The notes below the pieces were generated by a model, which was not told where the DNA came from, ran no database searches, and was given only the letters and a program-made list of their open reading frames with translations. From an uncultured Collinsella sp. (GTDB lineage Bacteria > Actinomycetota > Coriobacteriia > Coriobacteriales > Coriobacteriaceae), in contig CABUHO010000002.1 in NCBI GenBank assembly GCA_902491395.1, positions 70,526 through 134,525 on the forward strand: 64,000 nucleotides of DNA, written 5' to 3'. This document shows positions 15,666 through 24,367 of this stretch, in pieces. Position 1 is the first letter of the stretch. Each line of letters opens with the position of its first letter. Position numbers and translations under genes: made by a program.

Positions 15666-16457
15666 TTACTCCTCGTCGTCCTCGTCGTCCGAGAACAGGT
15701 CCAGACGGCTCACAAACAAGCCCTCCTTGCCCTCGCGCGCGGTAATGACCACGCGAGCGATGGCGAGCGAAATCTCGTAGAGCGAAAGCAGGGCGCCGTA
15801 CATGAGACCCAGCGTAACGGGCGAGCCGTCGGGCGTAATCACAGCCGAACCCACGAGCAGGCCTACGTACACGTAGCGCCAGGCGCTGCGGAAGGCCGCA
15901 TAGGACACGATGTGGAAAACGGACAGGTAGAAGATGATGAGCGGCAGCTCAAACGCCACACCAAAGCCGATCATAAAGAGCAGCTCCATGTTGACGTAGT
16001 TCTCCAGATCGGGCAGCGCCGTAGCGACAGCCGAGGTCTCGCCGATGAGCCACTCAAAGCCCGCCGGGATGATGATGAAGTAGCAGAAGATGGCACCCAG
16101 GAAGAACAGCACCGTCGAGGCGAGCACCGTGGGCACAACCCACTTGCGCTCGTTGGGGCGCAGTGCCGGCAGGAAAAATGCCAGGATCTGCCAGATGATC
16201 ATGGGCGTGCACATGACCACGGCCATCTTGATGGCCAGCGAGAAGCGCAGGCCAAAACCGCCGAGCGTGGTGGTGATGTAGAACTTACCGTCCGGCACAA
16301 AGGAGCGGATGGGGTCTTCCAAGATGTCGAGCACCACGGGTGTGGCGAAATACAGCACGATAGCGGCGGCAAACACCGACACGACCACGATGGTCAGGCG
16401 GCGACGAAGCTCTCCCAGGTGATCGAAGAGCGGCATACGCGCAGGTCCGATAGGCAT
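15666..16457 (-). CDS. tatC: Twin-arginine translocase subunit TatC
   Basis: 263 residues with six membrane segments. The N-terminal FDHLGELRRRL and the first-loop Pro-rich region fit the TatC signature, as does the conserved acidic residue in the GFGVAFELPL segment. TatC recognises the twin-arginine signal of folded exported proteins. Its ATG overlaps the preceding stop as TAATG, indicating translational coupling. The C-terminus is an acidic DDEDDEE tail. Confidence 0.95.
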   Translation of the reverse strand: MPIGPARMPLFDHLGELRRRLTIVVVSVFAAAIVLYFATPVVLDILEDPIRSFVPDGKFYITTTLGGFGLRFSLAIKMAVVMCTPMIIWQILAFFLPALRPNERKWVVPTVLASTVLFFLGAIFCYFIIIPAGFEWLIGETSAVATALPDLENYVNMELLFMIGFGVAFELPLIIFYLSVFHIVSYAAFRSAWRYVYVGLLVGSAVITPDGSPVTLGLMYGALLSLYEISLAIARVVITAREGKEGLFVSRLDLFSDDEDDEE

Positions 16458-17050
16458 TACTCATCGCCTCCCTTCGGGGCGTCGGCGGCAGCAGCGTCGT
16501 CCTCGGCCTCGAGCTCGCGAGCGAGCTGGTCGACGACGGCCTTGCGCTTGCGGGGACGGCGGGCGTAGAGGTCAGCCGTCGTGGGCTCTGCCGGCTCGGG
16601 CTCGGGGTCTGCAACAGGCTCGGGCTCGACAGCGGCTGTGGCCTCGGACTCGGCACCTGCGGGCTCGACGCCCTCGGTCGCAGGCTCCTTAGCAGCACCT
16701 TCGCCCTCAGCAGCACCCTCGCTCGCGGCCTTCTCGGCAGCAAGACGAGCGCGACGCTCGGCAAAGGTCTCCTTCTTGGCGGGCGCTACCGTCTCGGCGG
16801 CGTCCTCGTCCGCATCGGAATCGTCGTCGGTCGCAGCAGCCTTCTTGGGCTTGACCGGAGCCGAAGCAGCCTCGCTCACCGGATCGATAATCTCGGACTG
16901 AACAACGGCCGTCATCTTTTCCTGCGTCTCGCGGAACTGACGGATGGCACGGCCGATCGTGCGGCCCATCTGCGGGAGCTTATCCGGGCCAAACAGCAAA
17001 AAGCCGAAGACCACGATGATCGCGAGCTCACCCTCTCCAATACCAAACAC
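16457..17050 (-). CDS. tatA: Sec-independent translocase TatA/TatB family protein with acidic tail
   Basis: 197 residues from a GTG start preceded by TTGGAGG. The N-terminal hairpin FGIGEGELAIIVVFG, the hinge FGPDKLP and the amphipathic helix GRTIGRAIRQFRE identify a TatA/B component; opening with FGIG is slightly more TatB-like. The remaining ~140 residues are a disordered Ala/Glu/Pro-rich tail, much longer than in E. coli TatA (89 residues). With tatC it forms the folded-protein export pore. In-frame codons upstream of the GTG do not match the family. Confidence 0.9.
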   Translation of the reverse strand: MFGIGEGELAIIVVFGFLLFGPDKLPQMGRTIGRAIRQFRETQEKMTAVVQSEIIDPVSEAASAPVKPKKAAATDDDSDADEDAAETVAPAKKETFAERRARLAAEKAASEGAAEGEGAAKEPATEGVEPAGAESEATAAVEPEPVADPEPEPAEPTTADLYARRPRKRKAVVDQLARELEAEDDAAAADAPKGGDE

Positions 17051-17203
17051 ACATACCTCCAAGGCTCGATGTGAGTCGAGCCCGCACCGCGCCATTCGGC
17101 CGGAACTCGTCTATTCATTCGGTCAAGTATAGCGCCCGGACGCCAAAACGTCCGAGCGCATCACAAACATATGCCAAACGGCACGCCCTTTTGGGGGCAA
17201 AGA

Positions 17204-17518
17204 TTATGCAGCGGTGATCGAAATCTCCTGGTCGACACCCAACAGCAGAACCACGCGCATCACCGGGGGCTGCACATTGGTGCAGCTAAAGCGCTTGCCG
17301 TGGTCGGCCGCGTGGTGCGCGGCGCCCACGAGCACGCCAATGCCCGTCGAATCGATGTAGCTCACCTGGGCAAAATTGAGCTCAACGGCCTCAGTGGGCT
17401 GCTCGAGCGCCAGGTCGATGGCATTGCGCAGGCTATCGGCGTTAGAGATATCGATCTCACCGGTCACCATAATGGTGTAGAGCTCTGGCGTGGGGTTGGT
17501 GGAAATACCCAAATCCAT
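17204..17518 (-). CDS. STAS-domain anti-sigma factor antagonist
   Basis: 104 residues forming one STAS domain. VTGEIDISNADSLRNAI is the first beta-alpha unit and YIDSTGIGVLVGA carries the conserved Ser that is phosphorylated by partner kinases in SpoIIAA/RsbV proteins. It probably titrates an anti-sigma factor or similar switch kinase; no partner gene lies nearby. Stop 51 nt upstream for the aminotransferase suggests possible co-transcription. Confidence 0.88.
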   Translation of the reverse strand: MDLGISTNPTPELYTIMVTGEIDISNADSLRNAIDLALEQPTEAVELNFAQVSYIDSTGIGVLVGAAHHAADHGKRFSCTNVQPPVMRVVLLLGVDQEISITAA

Positions 17519-17569
17519 GTATACGCTCCTTTACGTATCGAAAGTGCGGATAGTACGGGAAGCCGCGCG

Positions 17570-18874
17570 TTAGGCGCGCTCGGCACGCGCAAGCTCGGCA
17601 GCGACAAGCTTAACGGCCAGCACCAGCACATCGAGCGCGGCCTCCAGGTCCTCGACCGTGGGATAGCTCGGCGCGATGCGGATGTTGGTGTCGCGCGGGT
17701 CCTTGCCATAGGGCCAGGTGGCACCGGCCGGCGTGAGCTTGACGCCCAGGTCGGCGCAAAGCGCGGCGACCTTTTGGGCCGAGCCCTCGGGACCATCGAA
17801 GCTTACAAAGTAGCCGCCGCGGGGGTGCGTCCAAGTGGCGCAGCCCGTGTCGCCCAAGCCCTCGGTGAGCTTGCGCTCGACGGCCTCAAAGCGCGGGCGC
17901 AGGAACTCGGCATGCTTTTTCATGTGCTCCTTGACCGCCTCGATGGTGGGAAGGAAGCGCACGTGACGCAGCTGGTTGAGCTTGTCGGCGCTGATGAGGC
18001 CGGCCTTCAGGCGCTTGGAGAACTCGGCGATAACCGCGGGGCTCGCACCAATAAAGCCGATGCCGGCGCCCGGGAAGGTGATCTTGGACGTCGAGGCAAA
18101 GGCCACCACACGGTCCTCGGTGCCCGCCGTGCGAGCGAGGTCAAAGATGTTTGCGAGCTCGTCGGTCTCGTCGTACAGGTCGTGCACGCAGTAAGCGTTG
18201 TCCCAGAAGATGCGGAAATCGGGCGCAGCCGTGGGCATCTCGACCAGGCGGCGCACGGTGTCCTCGCTAAAGGTGATGCCCGTGGGGTTGGAATACTTGG
18301 GCACGCACCAGATGCCCTTGATGGAATCGTCGGCGGCAACCAGGCGCTCAACCTCGTCCATGTCGGGGCCGTTGTCGGTCATCGCGACGGGGACGTTCTC
18401 GATGCCCAAGTCGGCGGTGATGCCAAAGTGGCGATCGTAGCCGGGAACGGGGCACAGGAACTTGACCTTCTTGCCGTCGTGCGCGGCCTCGTAGGCGTCC
18501 CAGGGCTCGCTGCCGCACGAGCCACAGCGCCAGAACATGCCGGCGATGTCATGCTCAATCAAAAGGCTCGACGAACCCAGCACAAGCGTCTGCTCGGCGG
18601 GGCAACCCAAAAACTCCCCTGCCAGCTTGCGAGCCGAGGGAATGCCCTCGAAGCAGCCGTAGTTGGAGCAGTCGACATTGCCGTCGTGCAGATCGGCATC
18701 GGCATTGAGGATATCGAGCATGGGTCGAGAGATGTCCACCTGGGAGGGCGACGGCTTGCCGCGGGCCATGTCGAGCGCCAGGCCCTTGGCCTTGACCTCG
18801 GCGACCTCGGCTTTGAGCGCCTCGATGGCGGCATCGAGTTCGGTGGTTTCCATCTTCTGGTAGATCGTCTGCAT
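17570..18874 (-). CDS. PLP-dependent aminotransferase, aspartate aminotransferase Ic-like
   Basis: 434 residues. Motifs include GSSSLLIEHDIAGMFW, YSNPTGITFS and the pyridoxal-phosphate lysine in STSKITFPGAGIGF. Length and these motifs fit the PF12897 group of aspartate aminotransferases rather than the classical AspC group. It would transfer the amino group of aspartate or another amino acid to 2-oxoglutarate in the cytoplasm. The start at MQTIYQKMETTELD has AAAGG upstream. Substrate is inferred from the family. Confidence 0.87.
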   Translation of the reverse strand: MQTIYQKMETTELDAAIEALKAEVAEVKAKGLALDMARGKPSPSQVDISRPMLDILNADADLHDGNVDCSNYGCFEGIPSARKLAGEFLGCPAEQTLVLGSSSLLIEHDIAGMFWRCGSCGSEPWDAYEAAHDGKKVKFLCPVPGYDRHFGITADLGIENVPVAMTDNGPDMDEVERLVAADDSIKGIWCVPKYSNPTGITFSEDTVRRLVEMPTAAPDFRIFWDNAYCVHDLYDETDELANIFDLARTAGTEDRVVAFASTSKITFPGAGIGFIGASPAVIAEFSKRLKAGLISADKLNQLRHVRFLPTIEAVKEHMKKHAEFLRPRFEAVERKLTEGLGDTGCATWTHPRGGYFVSFDGPEGSAQKVAALCADLGVKLTPAGATWPYGKDPRDTNIRIAPSYPTVEDLEAALDVLVLAVKLVAAELARAERA

Positions 18875-19023
18875 GGGTGCGACCTTTCGCGAAGCGGTAC
18901 GTTGCAGTTCGTCTAAGTATAGACCGCCACCGCCCCAACGGTATGAAGCCGTGATAGATTAAGTTCATCGCAATGAATTACGAATCGCCGCGCATGGCGG
19001 CGTGGGGCGCCCAAGGAGGCACT

Positions 19024-19278
19024 ATGGAGTACGGATCGTTTAGGGCCGAGGAATTCGGCGACCTGCAGCGCCTGGTCGACGGGCTGTTTTACGACCGCCA
19101 TGCCATCGACCGCCTGGACCTGATCGTACAGGCCGAAATCTTGGACCTGGCGCCCGATCTCATGGAAATCGTCAACCTGCTACCGCCCGGCTACTACGAC
19201 CGCCAATCGCTTTGCGACCAGCTCAACTCCGCCTTGGCCGCCCACGGCTGGGGCGCCGTCTACGGAACGGTGGAATAA
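19024..19278 (+). CDS. Small conserved-looking hypothetical protein
   Basis: 84 residues from the ATG preceded by AAGGAGG; a start 51 nt upstream lacks a ribosome site. The sequence is acidic and helical, with no membrane segment. I do not recognise a family. It is divergent from the aminotransferase gene and followed at once by a terminator. Confidence 0.65.
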   Translation: MEYGSFRAEEFGDLQRLVDGLFYDRHAIDRLDLIVQAEILDLAPDLMEIVNLLPPGYYDRQSLCDQLNSALAAHGWGAVYGTVE

Positions 19279-19331
19279 GCCTCGAGGCCGGCGATTTGGC
19301 CCGCTTCCCGACCTTGGCGAGGCTTGTTTTA
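19277..19331 (+). terminator. Terminator overlapping the stop of the 84-residue gene
   Basis: AAGCCTCG pairs with CGAGGCTT across a loop that can itself fold; TTGTTTTA follows on the plus strand. Confidence 0.55.
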
Positions 19332-19338
19332 GGGCTTG

Positions 19339-19567
19339 TGGCCAAAAAAGGGCAAATATGAGTACTGTTACCTTTTTAGTAGCAGCGATTCTTGGTCGAA
19401 ATCGGCAAAACTCGACTTGAAACTTCCTAATCACCGTCAGCTAGCGCCAAATTGGAAGTCGATGGTCACTCATTAACGTACAGTTCTTATAACTTTGTTC
19501 ATTATTTTCCGCACCTAAAATGATACGCCGTTTGTGACAGTACTCACAAACGGCGTTTTTTGACCAC
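19339..19567. mobile_element. 229-bp MITE-like element, copy 1
   Basis: It begins GTGGCCAAAAAA and ends TTTTTTGACCAC. The inverted ends extend inward to AAATATGAGTACTG versus CAGTACTCACAAA. Near the right end CGCCGTTTGTGA pairs with TCACAAACGGCG, followed by T6. Both ends match the element at 43931-44160, while the interiors differ. It encodes no protein and fills the gap between the 84-residue gene and nhaA. Confidence 0.75.
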
Positions 19568-19651
19568 TGGCGTGTCTGGCAGGCGGCAAGCACCGCCCGA
19601 ATCCGCATTTTGAACGCGCCCGAATCGGTTCTGGAGCCGGTTTTCGCGCTC

Positions 19652-21010
19652 TTACTCGTCTTTGGGCGCGGGGTGCTTGCAGACCACGCTCATGTAGATC
19701 ATGCCAAGCACGGCTGCGGTGACCGAACCGGCAAGAATGGCGGCCTTTGCGGCCAGGACCTCAAACTGGGCCGTCGGGAAGGCGAGGCCGCTGATGAGAA
19801 TCGACATGGTAAAGCCGATACCGCCCAGAATGCCCACGCCGGCAATCATGTGCCAGTTGACATTGTGCGGCAGCTCGCAGGCCTTAAGCTTAACCAGGGC
19901 AAACGTCATACCAAAGATGCCGATCGGCTTGCCCAGCAGCATGCCAAAGTACACGCCGAGCGTCACCGGGTCGGTGAGCAGCGTGCTCATGTCCACGCCC
20001 ACTAAGCGAACCTGCGCGTTTACGAACGCAAAGATCGGCAGGATCACAAAGTTGACCGGCGTGGAGATCAGACGCTCCATGCGGATAAGCGGCGGGGTCA
20101 CGCGGTGCATGACGCGCTCGACCTTGGTTGTCGAGACGGTAAAGTCATGCTGGCCCAGGATGTGCGCCTCGTCATCGTAACGGTCGTCGAGCAACGGCAG
20201 GCACTCGCCCAACCAATCGGTGAGGCTATCGAGCTTAACGCCGCACTTGGCCGGGATGGTAAAGGCCAAGATGACGCCAGCAAGCGTGGCATGTACGCCG
20301 CTCTTGAACATGCAGAACCACAACAGCAGACCCAGTACCGAATACGGGGCAAGGCGGTAATGCTGCGTCTTGTTAAGCCACACGAGCGCGCAGGTCACAA
20401 GCGCGGCGGCGCCCAACCAAAACGGATTGGGGCTCTGACCGTAGAAGATGGCGATGGCGGCGATGGAAATCAGATCGTCGGCGATGGCGAGCGTCGAGAA
20501 GAACACGCGCACGCCGTTGGGCACGCGATTGCCCAAAAGCGACAGCACGCCCAGCGCAAAGGCAATATCGGTTGCCATGGGGATGGCCCAACCGTTGCGG
20601 GCGCCGGCATGGTTAAAGATCAGGTAGATGCAGGCGGGAACGACGACGCCGCCCACGGCTGCCAACATGGGAAGCATGGCCTGACGCGGATTCTTGAGCT
20701 CGCCGACCGTCATCTCGTACTTAAGCTCAATGCCCACCAACAAAAAGAAAATCGCCATGAGGAAGTCGTTGACGAAAAGCTCAACGGTGAGTCCGGCCGT
20801 AAGGTTACCCAGACCCACATACAGCGGGGTCTCCAAAAAGTGATGGATGGCCTCGTAGGCATCGGTGTTGGCGCAGATGACGGCGGCGATAGCGGCGAAG
20901 ACCATGACGGCGGCGGAAATCGTGCCGTTCTCGGCGATGCGCTCCCAAATGTCGTGACGTTCAAAGCGCTTGCGCTCACGAACGTTGAACAGCTGCTCAG
21001 TTGCTGCCAT
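19652..21010 (-). CDS. nhaA: Na+/H+ antiporter NhaA
   Basis: 452 residues with about 12 membrane segments. Signature pieces are FFLLVGIELKYE, PMATDIAFALGVL and LAIADDLISI, the last holding the paired Asp residues that bind Na+ and H+ (Asp163/Asp164 in E. coli). NhaA exports sodium in exchange for protons at the cytoplasmic membrane, supporting pH and salt tolerance. It is longer than E. coli NhaA (388) through N- and C-terminal extensions and a hydrophilic loop near residue 260. AAAGGAG precedes the ATG. It is monocistronic. Confidence 0.94.
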   Translation of the reverse strand: MAATEQLFNVRERKRFERHDIWERIAENGTISAAVMVFAAIAAVICANTDAYEAIHHFLETPLYVGLGNLTAGLTVELFVNDFLMAIFFLLVGIELKYEMTVGELKNPRQAMLPMLAAVGGVVVPACIYLIFNHAGARNGWAIPMATDIAFALGVLSLLGNRVPNGVRVFFSTLAIADDLISIAAIAIFYGQSPNPFWLGAAALVTCALVWLNKTQHYRLAPYSVLGLLLWFCMFKSGVHATLAGVILAFTIPAKCGVKLDSLTDWLGECLPLLDDRYDDEAHILGQHDFTVSTTKVERVMHRVTPPLIRMERLISTPVNFVILPIFAFVNAQVRLVGVDMSTLLTDPVTLGVYFGMLLGKPIGIFGMTFALVKLKACELPHNVNWHMIAGVGILGGIGFTMSILISGLAFPTAQFEVLAAKAAILAGSVTAAVLGMIYMSVVCKHPAPKDE

Positions 21011-21217
21011 GGGCGGCTCCTTTCACGGGAAGGCTCCCGTCTTAAAAAAGCACGGCCCGCCCAAGTGGCGGCGCCGCGCTCTAACGTATTACGCTTGCAT
21101 CTAGCCTACCCTGCACGACAAGCACGCAGGCGTGGCCGAAAAGCGGAACCACAGGTTGAACATTATTTGCTCAACGGCACGGGCGCGCCTGCCCAAGAGA
21201 CGACGCAGCGTCGTGCA

Positions 21218-21258
21218 CAAAAAACGACCGGAGCGCGGGGCGTCCGCGATCCGGTCGT
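21218..21258 (-). terminator. Rho-independent terminator after ppaC
   Basis: ACGACCGGA/TCCGGTCGT stem around a GC-rich loop; six T residues follow on the minus strand, about 20 nt past the ppaC stop. Confidence 0.85.
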
Positions 21259-21277
21259 GGCGTTCGGTCAACTAAGC

Positions 21278-22201
21278 CTAGCAGGCGGCCATGATGGGAG
21301 CAGCGACCTGCTTCTTACGGGAGAGGACGCCCGGCATCCAGACGCCGTCGTGCTCGTCGGCAATGCCCAGGCCCTTCTGAGCGGCCTCGGTCTCGCCCTC
21401 GAGCAGGACCTGCGAGCCCTCCTCCATGATGTCGGTGATGCACAGGACGATGCCATCGGCACCCTTCTCGGCGGCGTAGGCGCGCATGGCCTCGCGGATC
21501 TCGTCGATCATACCGAGCGCACGGCTCTTGTCGACGGTCTCGTACTGGCCGATGAGCAGCTTCTTGCCGGCGGGCTCGAACATCTTGATGTCGTTGCCGA
21601 CCATCTCGGCTGCGGTGAAGGAGCCGGACGGACGGGTGAGGAAGACCTCCATGCCAAACTTGACCGGGTCGACGCCCACCTGCTCGCCGAGCTTGGCGGC
21701 GACGGCGCGGTCGACATCGGTGGTGGTGGGGCTCTTGAGCATGAGCGTGTCGGTCATCATGGCCGAGAGCAGCAGCTTGGCCTGGACGTCGGAAAGCTCA
21801 ACGCCGAGCACGTCGGCGAGCTTGGTGACGATGGTGCAGCTGGAGCCCCAGGGCAGGCAGATGTAGTGCAGCGGGCCGGCGGTCTCGAAGTCGCCGATGC
21901 GGTGATGATCGACAACGCCAAAGACCGTGGCGTCCTTAAGGCCGGCGACGGACTGGGCAGACTCGTTGTGGTCGGTGAGGACGACGAGCTGACCGGCCTC
22001 GACGGACTCGATCACGCGGGGCTCGGCGATGCCGGCGTCGGCGAGCAGCTTGGCGGACTCGGCCGGAAGCTGACCAAGGGCGCAGGCCTCGTAGGTGTTG
22101 CCGGCATACTCAACCTGGTTGAGCAGCTGGGACAGGACGACGGCGCTCATAATGGCGTCGTTATCGGGGTTCTGGTGGCCAAAGACAAGAACGTTTGCCA
22201 T
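21278..22201 (-). CDS. ppaC: Manganese-dependent inorganic pyrophosphatase
   Basis: 307 residues of the DHH phosphoesterase superfamily. GHQNPDNDAIMSA holds the first metal ligands, DHNE the second, and FGVVDHHRIGD the DHH motif; the C-terminal SRKKQVAAP holds the conserved basic substrate site. The enzyme hydrolyses pyrophosphate, pulling biosynthetic reactions forward. Length matches family II pyrophosphatases (about 309). GGAGG precedes the ATG, and it ends at a clear terminator. Confidence 0.95.
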   Translation of the reverse strand: MANVLVFGHQNPDNDAIMSAVVLSQLLNQVEYAGNTYEACALGQLPAESAKLLADAGIAEPRVIESVEAGQLVVLTDHNESAQSVAGLKDATVFGVVDHHRIGDFETAGPLHYICLPWGSSCTIVTKLADVLGVELSDVQAKLLLSAMMTDTLMLKSPTTTDVDRAVAAKLGEQVGVDPVKFGMEVFLTRPSGSFTAAEMVGNDIKMFEPAGKKLLIGQYETVDKSRALGMIDEIREAMRAYAAEKGADGIVLCITDIMEEGSQVLLEGETEAAQKGLGIADEHDGVWMPGVLSRKKQVAAPIMAAC

Positions 22202-22314
22202 GGATATCCTCCACTTGATATGTGTACTTGGACGTAGCTATGGTAGCACGCCGATGCCGAGCCTTCGCAGACGGAAGGGCTACGGCATATTTTGGGGCAG
22301 GCATGGAGGCCAAG

Positions 22315-22365
22315 ACTGTCCCTTTTGCACCATGTTGGTGCAAAGTAACCTGGCCCCCTTGCACC
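22315..22365. repeat. Palindromic repeat, family R3 copy 1
   Basis: Contains the perfect hairpin TTTGCACCATGTTGGTGCAAA (written here in two arms, 22324-22344) between CTGTCCC and GGCCCCCTTGCACC. The same inner hairpin and right side recur at 32683-32749. It lies between glk and ppaC. Confidence 0.75.
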
Positions 22366-22367
22366 AG

Positions 22368-23321
22368 CTATTTGCCGGCGGCGCGCAGGGCTACGTAAGC
22401 GGCACCGATGATGCCGGCGTCGTTGCCGAGCGAAGCGACCTTAATGGGCGTCTCGCGCGAGGCGGAGAGCGCGTACTGCTTAAAGTGCTCGCGGACCTTG
22501 TCGAGGTAGACATCGGCCGAGGCGGATGCGCCGCCGCCGATGAGGAACATCTCGGGATCGACCACGTTGGCAATAAGCGCCAGGGCGCGACCGAGATAGT
22601 CGGCCATGGTATCGGCCGCGGCCAGCGCGAGCTTGTCGCCCTCGCGGCAGGCCTGGAACACGTCCTTGGAATCGGAAGGGCCAGTGAGCTCGATGGGCTC
22701 GACGCCCGCCTTCTTGCACTCGGCAAGGTAGTTACTCACCACGCCGGTGGCGCTGGAATACTGCTCCAGATGGCCATGGCCACCACAGCCGCAGGTGCGC
22801 TCCTCTTCGGGGTTCAGGCACATATGGCCAATCTCGCCGCCGGCGCCCACAACGCCTGATACCACGTCGCCGTTGACGATAACGCCGCCGCCAACGCCGG
22901 TACCGATGGTGACCATTACCACGTTTTGCACGCCCTTGGCGGAGCCGAGCCAGGCCTCGCCCATGGCAGCGGCGTTGGCATCGTTCTCGTACTTAACGAC
23001 CGCGTCGGGGCAGTGCTCCTGAATGGCGACTCTCAGCTCGGGCAGGTTAATGGCAATGTTGGCCTTGACCTTGGCATCGCCCGATGCCGGGATGGGGCAC
23101 GGAACGGCCAGGCCAATACCCGCCACAAAGGCGCGCGGAATCTGGGCCTTGGCGACCACCTGGTCGATAGCCTCGGTCACCGCGGCAAAGCCCGCGGCGT
23201 CAACAATAGGCGGCGTGGGCACGCTGGCCTTGGCCAGCAGGTTACCGTCCTCGTCGAACAGGCCCTCCTTAACCGAAGTGCCGCCGACGTCGATGCCGAT
23301 GTAATACTGCTTAGGTTCCAT
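22368..23321 (-). CDS. glk: ROK family glucokinase
   Basis: 317 residues from ATG 23321. The phosphate-binding motif YYIGIDVGGTSVKEGLF, the catalytic region ENDANAAAMGEAW, GTGVGGGVI, and the ROK zinc site CLNPEEERTCGCGGHGHLEQY are all intact. It phosphorylates glucose (or a related hexose) with ATP to the 6-phosphate. The zinc site with three Cys and one His marks glucokinases over the repressor branch, and no DNA-binding domain is present. A longer frame to 23387 lacks a ribosome site. Confidence 0.93.
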   Translation of the reverse strand: MEPKQYYIGIDVGGTSVKEGLFDEDGNLLAKASVPTPPIVDAAGFAAVTEAIDQVVAKAQIPRAFVAGIGLAVPCPIPASGDAKVKANIAINLPELRVAIQEHCPDAVVKYENDANAAAMGEAWLGSAKGVQNVVMVTIGTGVGGGVIVNGDVVSGVVGAGGEIGHMCLNPEEERTCGCGGHGHLEQYSSATGVVSNYLAECKKAGVEPIELTGPSDSKDVFQACREGDKLALAAADTMADYLGRALALIANVVDPEMFLIGGGASASADVYLDKVREHFKQYALSASRETPIKVASLGNDAGIIGAAYVALRAAGK

Positions 23322-23376
23322 AGGAGCCCGCCTTTCTCGTTTAAACATTGCCTGTATGGTACCGCTCCCAAGGCAG

Positions 23377-23415
23377 AAACCTACCAAAAAGGGACAGGTT
23401 TGTTTTGGCAGGTTT
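23377..23415. repeat. Palindromic repeat, family R4 copy 1
   Basis: Arms AAACCTACCAAAA and TTTTGGCAGGTTT (12 of 13 paired) enclose GGGACAG. The TTTG.TTTGGCAGGTT part recurs in the large palindrome at 27266-27356. Confidence 0.7.
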
Positions 23416-23474
23416 TATCTGTGAAAACGCAAACGACCGCTCAAAAGGTCACGCAGGGCCTTCGCCAAATATAA

Positions 23475-23505
23475 GGGCGCCGGGAGGCGGAGACTCCCGG
23501 CGCCC
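23475..23505 (-). terminator. Hairpin after PTS IIA gene
   Basis: Twelve-pair stem GGGCGCCGGGAG/CTCCCGGCGCCC with a 7-nt loop, 58 nt past the IIA stop; a weak T-rich stretch (TTATATTTGG) follows on the minus strand. Confidence 0.6.
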
Positions 23506-23562
23506 GTCAAAGGGACTGTATTGTCTGTTGGACCGCACGGCCCATCGCGGCGATAACGCCGA

Positions 23563-23895
23563 CTAGGCCTTGAGTGCCTGCAGCTGCTTGTGGATCTCGA
23601 TGAGCTCCGTCGCCATGACGCGCATGGTCTCGGTGCCGGCCATCTGGTCCTCGGCATGCAGCAGAATCAGCGGGGCCTCGCCGTTACGCTCGCCGTTGGC
23701 CTCCTTCTTCAGAAGCCCCATGTGAACATCGTGGCCACCGTTATAGGCCTCGTCGCCCTGCTTGATAAGCTCCTCGGCGGCGTCAAAATCGCCCTCCTTG
23801 GCCTTTTGCACGGCATTGATGTACATGCTCTTGGCGGTACCGACGTAGCTGATGATCTCAAAGCAGGTCATCTGCAGTTCGTTCATATCCTCCAT
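23563..23895 (-). CDS. PTS lactose/cellobiose-specific EIIA
   Basis: About 110 residues, a three-helix EIIA of the Lac family. The phosphorylated His lies in LLHAEDQM near residue 76. It accepts phosphate from HPr and passes it to the EIIB encoded next to it. The start is uncertain: ATG 23895 (MEDMNELQ) follows the EIIB stop by 9 nt; ATG 23886 would place GGAGG too close. It belongs with the IIC, IIB and phospho-beta-glucosidase genes on the same strand. Confidence 0.88.
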   Translation of the reverse strand: MEDMNELQMTCFEIISYVGTAKSMYINAVQKAKEGDFDAAEELIKQGDEAYNGGHDVHMGLLKKEANGERNGEAPLILLHAEDQMAGTETMRVMATELIEIHKQLQALKA

Positions 23896-23904
23896 GCGGA
23901 GCAC

Positions 23905-24207
23905 CTAGCCCATCACGCTGACGCAGTGGTCGATGATGCCGGCAGCGTTCATGCGGCCGTAGTCGACCATGTTGATGACCTCGACCGGGAAACGACCGGC
24001 GGCCTCCTTCTCAAAATCGCCCTTGGTGTAGCCGATCTGCGGGCCAAGCAGCAACATGTCGCACTCGCCCAGGTGATCGTGGGCCTCGTTCATGGGACGA
24101 GCCTCGACCTCAATATCCAGACCACGGTTTGCAACCTCGGCCTGCATCTTCTGAACCAGCAGGCTCGTGGACATACCGGCATTGCAGCAGAGCATGATCT
24201 TCTTCAT
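23905..24207 (-). CDS. PTS lactose/cellobiose-specific EIIB
   Basis: 100 residues. The N-terminus MKKIMLCCNAGMSTSLLVQK contains the phosphocysteine (Cys8 of the P-loop-like CNAGMSTS). It takes phosphate from EIIA and hands it to the sugar bound by EIIC. GGAGG precedes the ATG. Gene order IIC-IIB-IIA on one strand supports a functional three-part transporter. Confidence 0.92.
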   Translation of the reverse strand: MKKIMLCCNAGMSTSLLVQKMQAEVANRGLDIEVEARPMNEAHDHLGECDMLLLGPQIGYTKGDFEKEAAGRFPVEVINMVDYGRMNAAGIIDHCVSVMG

Positions 24208-24308
24208 GGTTTCCTCCTTATAACTGCGCGGCGCGCAGACGACGACTGGTTTTATTCCTTGCGGCTATTGTGCCCACCCCCTGCATCTTTACACAAGGGA
24301 GAGAGCCG

Positions 24309-24337
24309 CGGGCACCGGCACCGCGTACCGGTGCCCG
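24309..24337 (-). other. Hairpin between PTS IIC and IIB genes
   Basis: Ten-pair stem CGGGCACCGG/CCGGTGCCCG in the 160-nt gap between IIC and IIB, without a T-run. It may stabilise the upstream mRNA segment or set the IIC to IIB ratio. Confidence 0.5.
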
Positions 24338-24367
24338 CAACGGTGAAAGGGACGAACGTTAGGCGTT

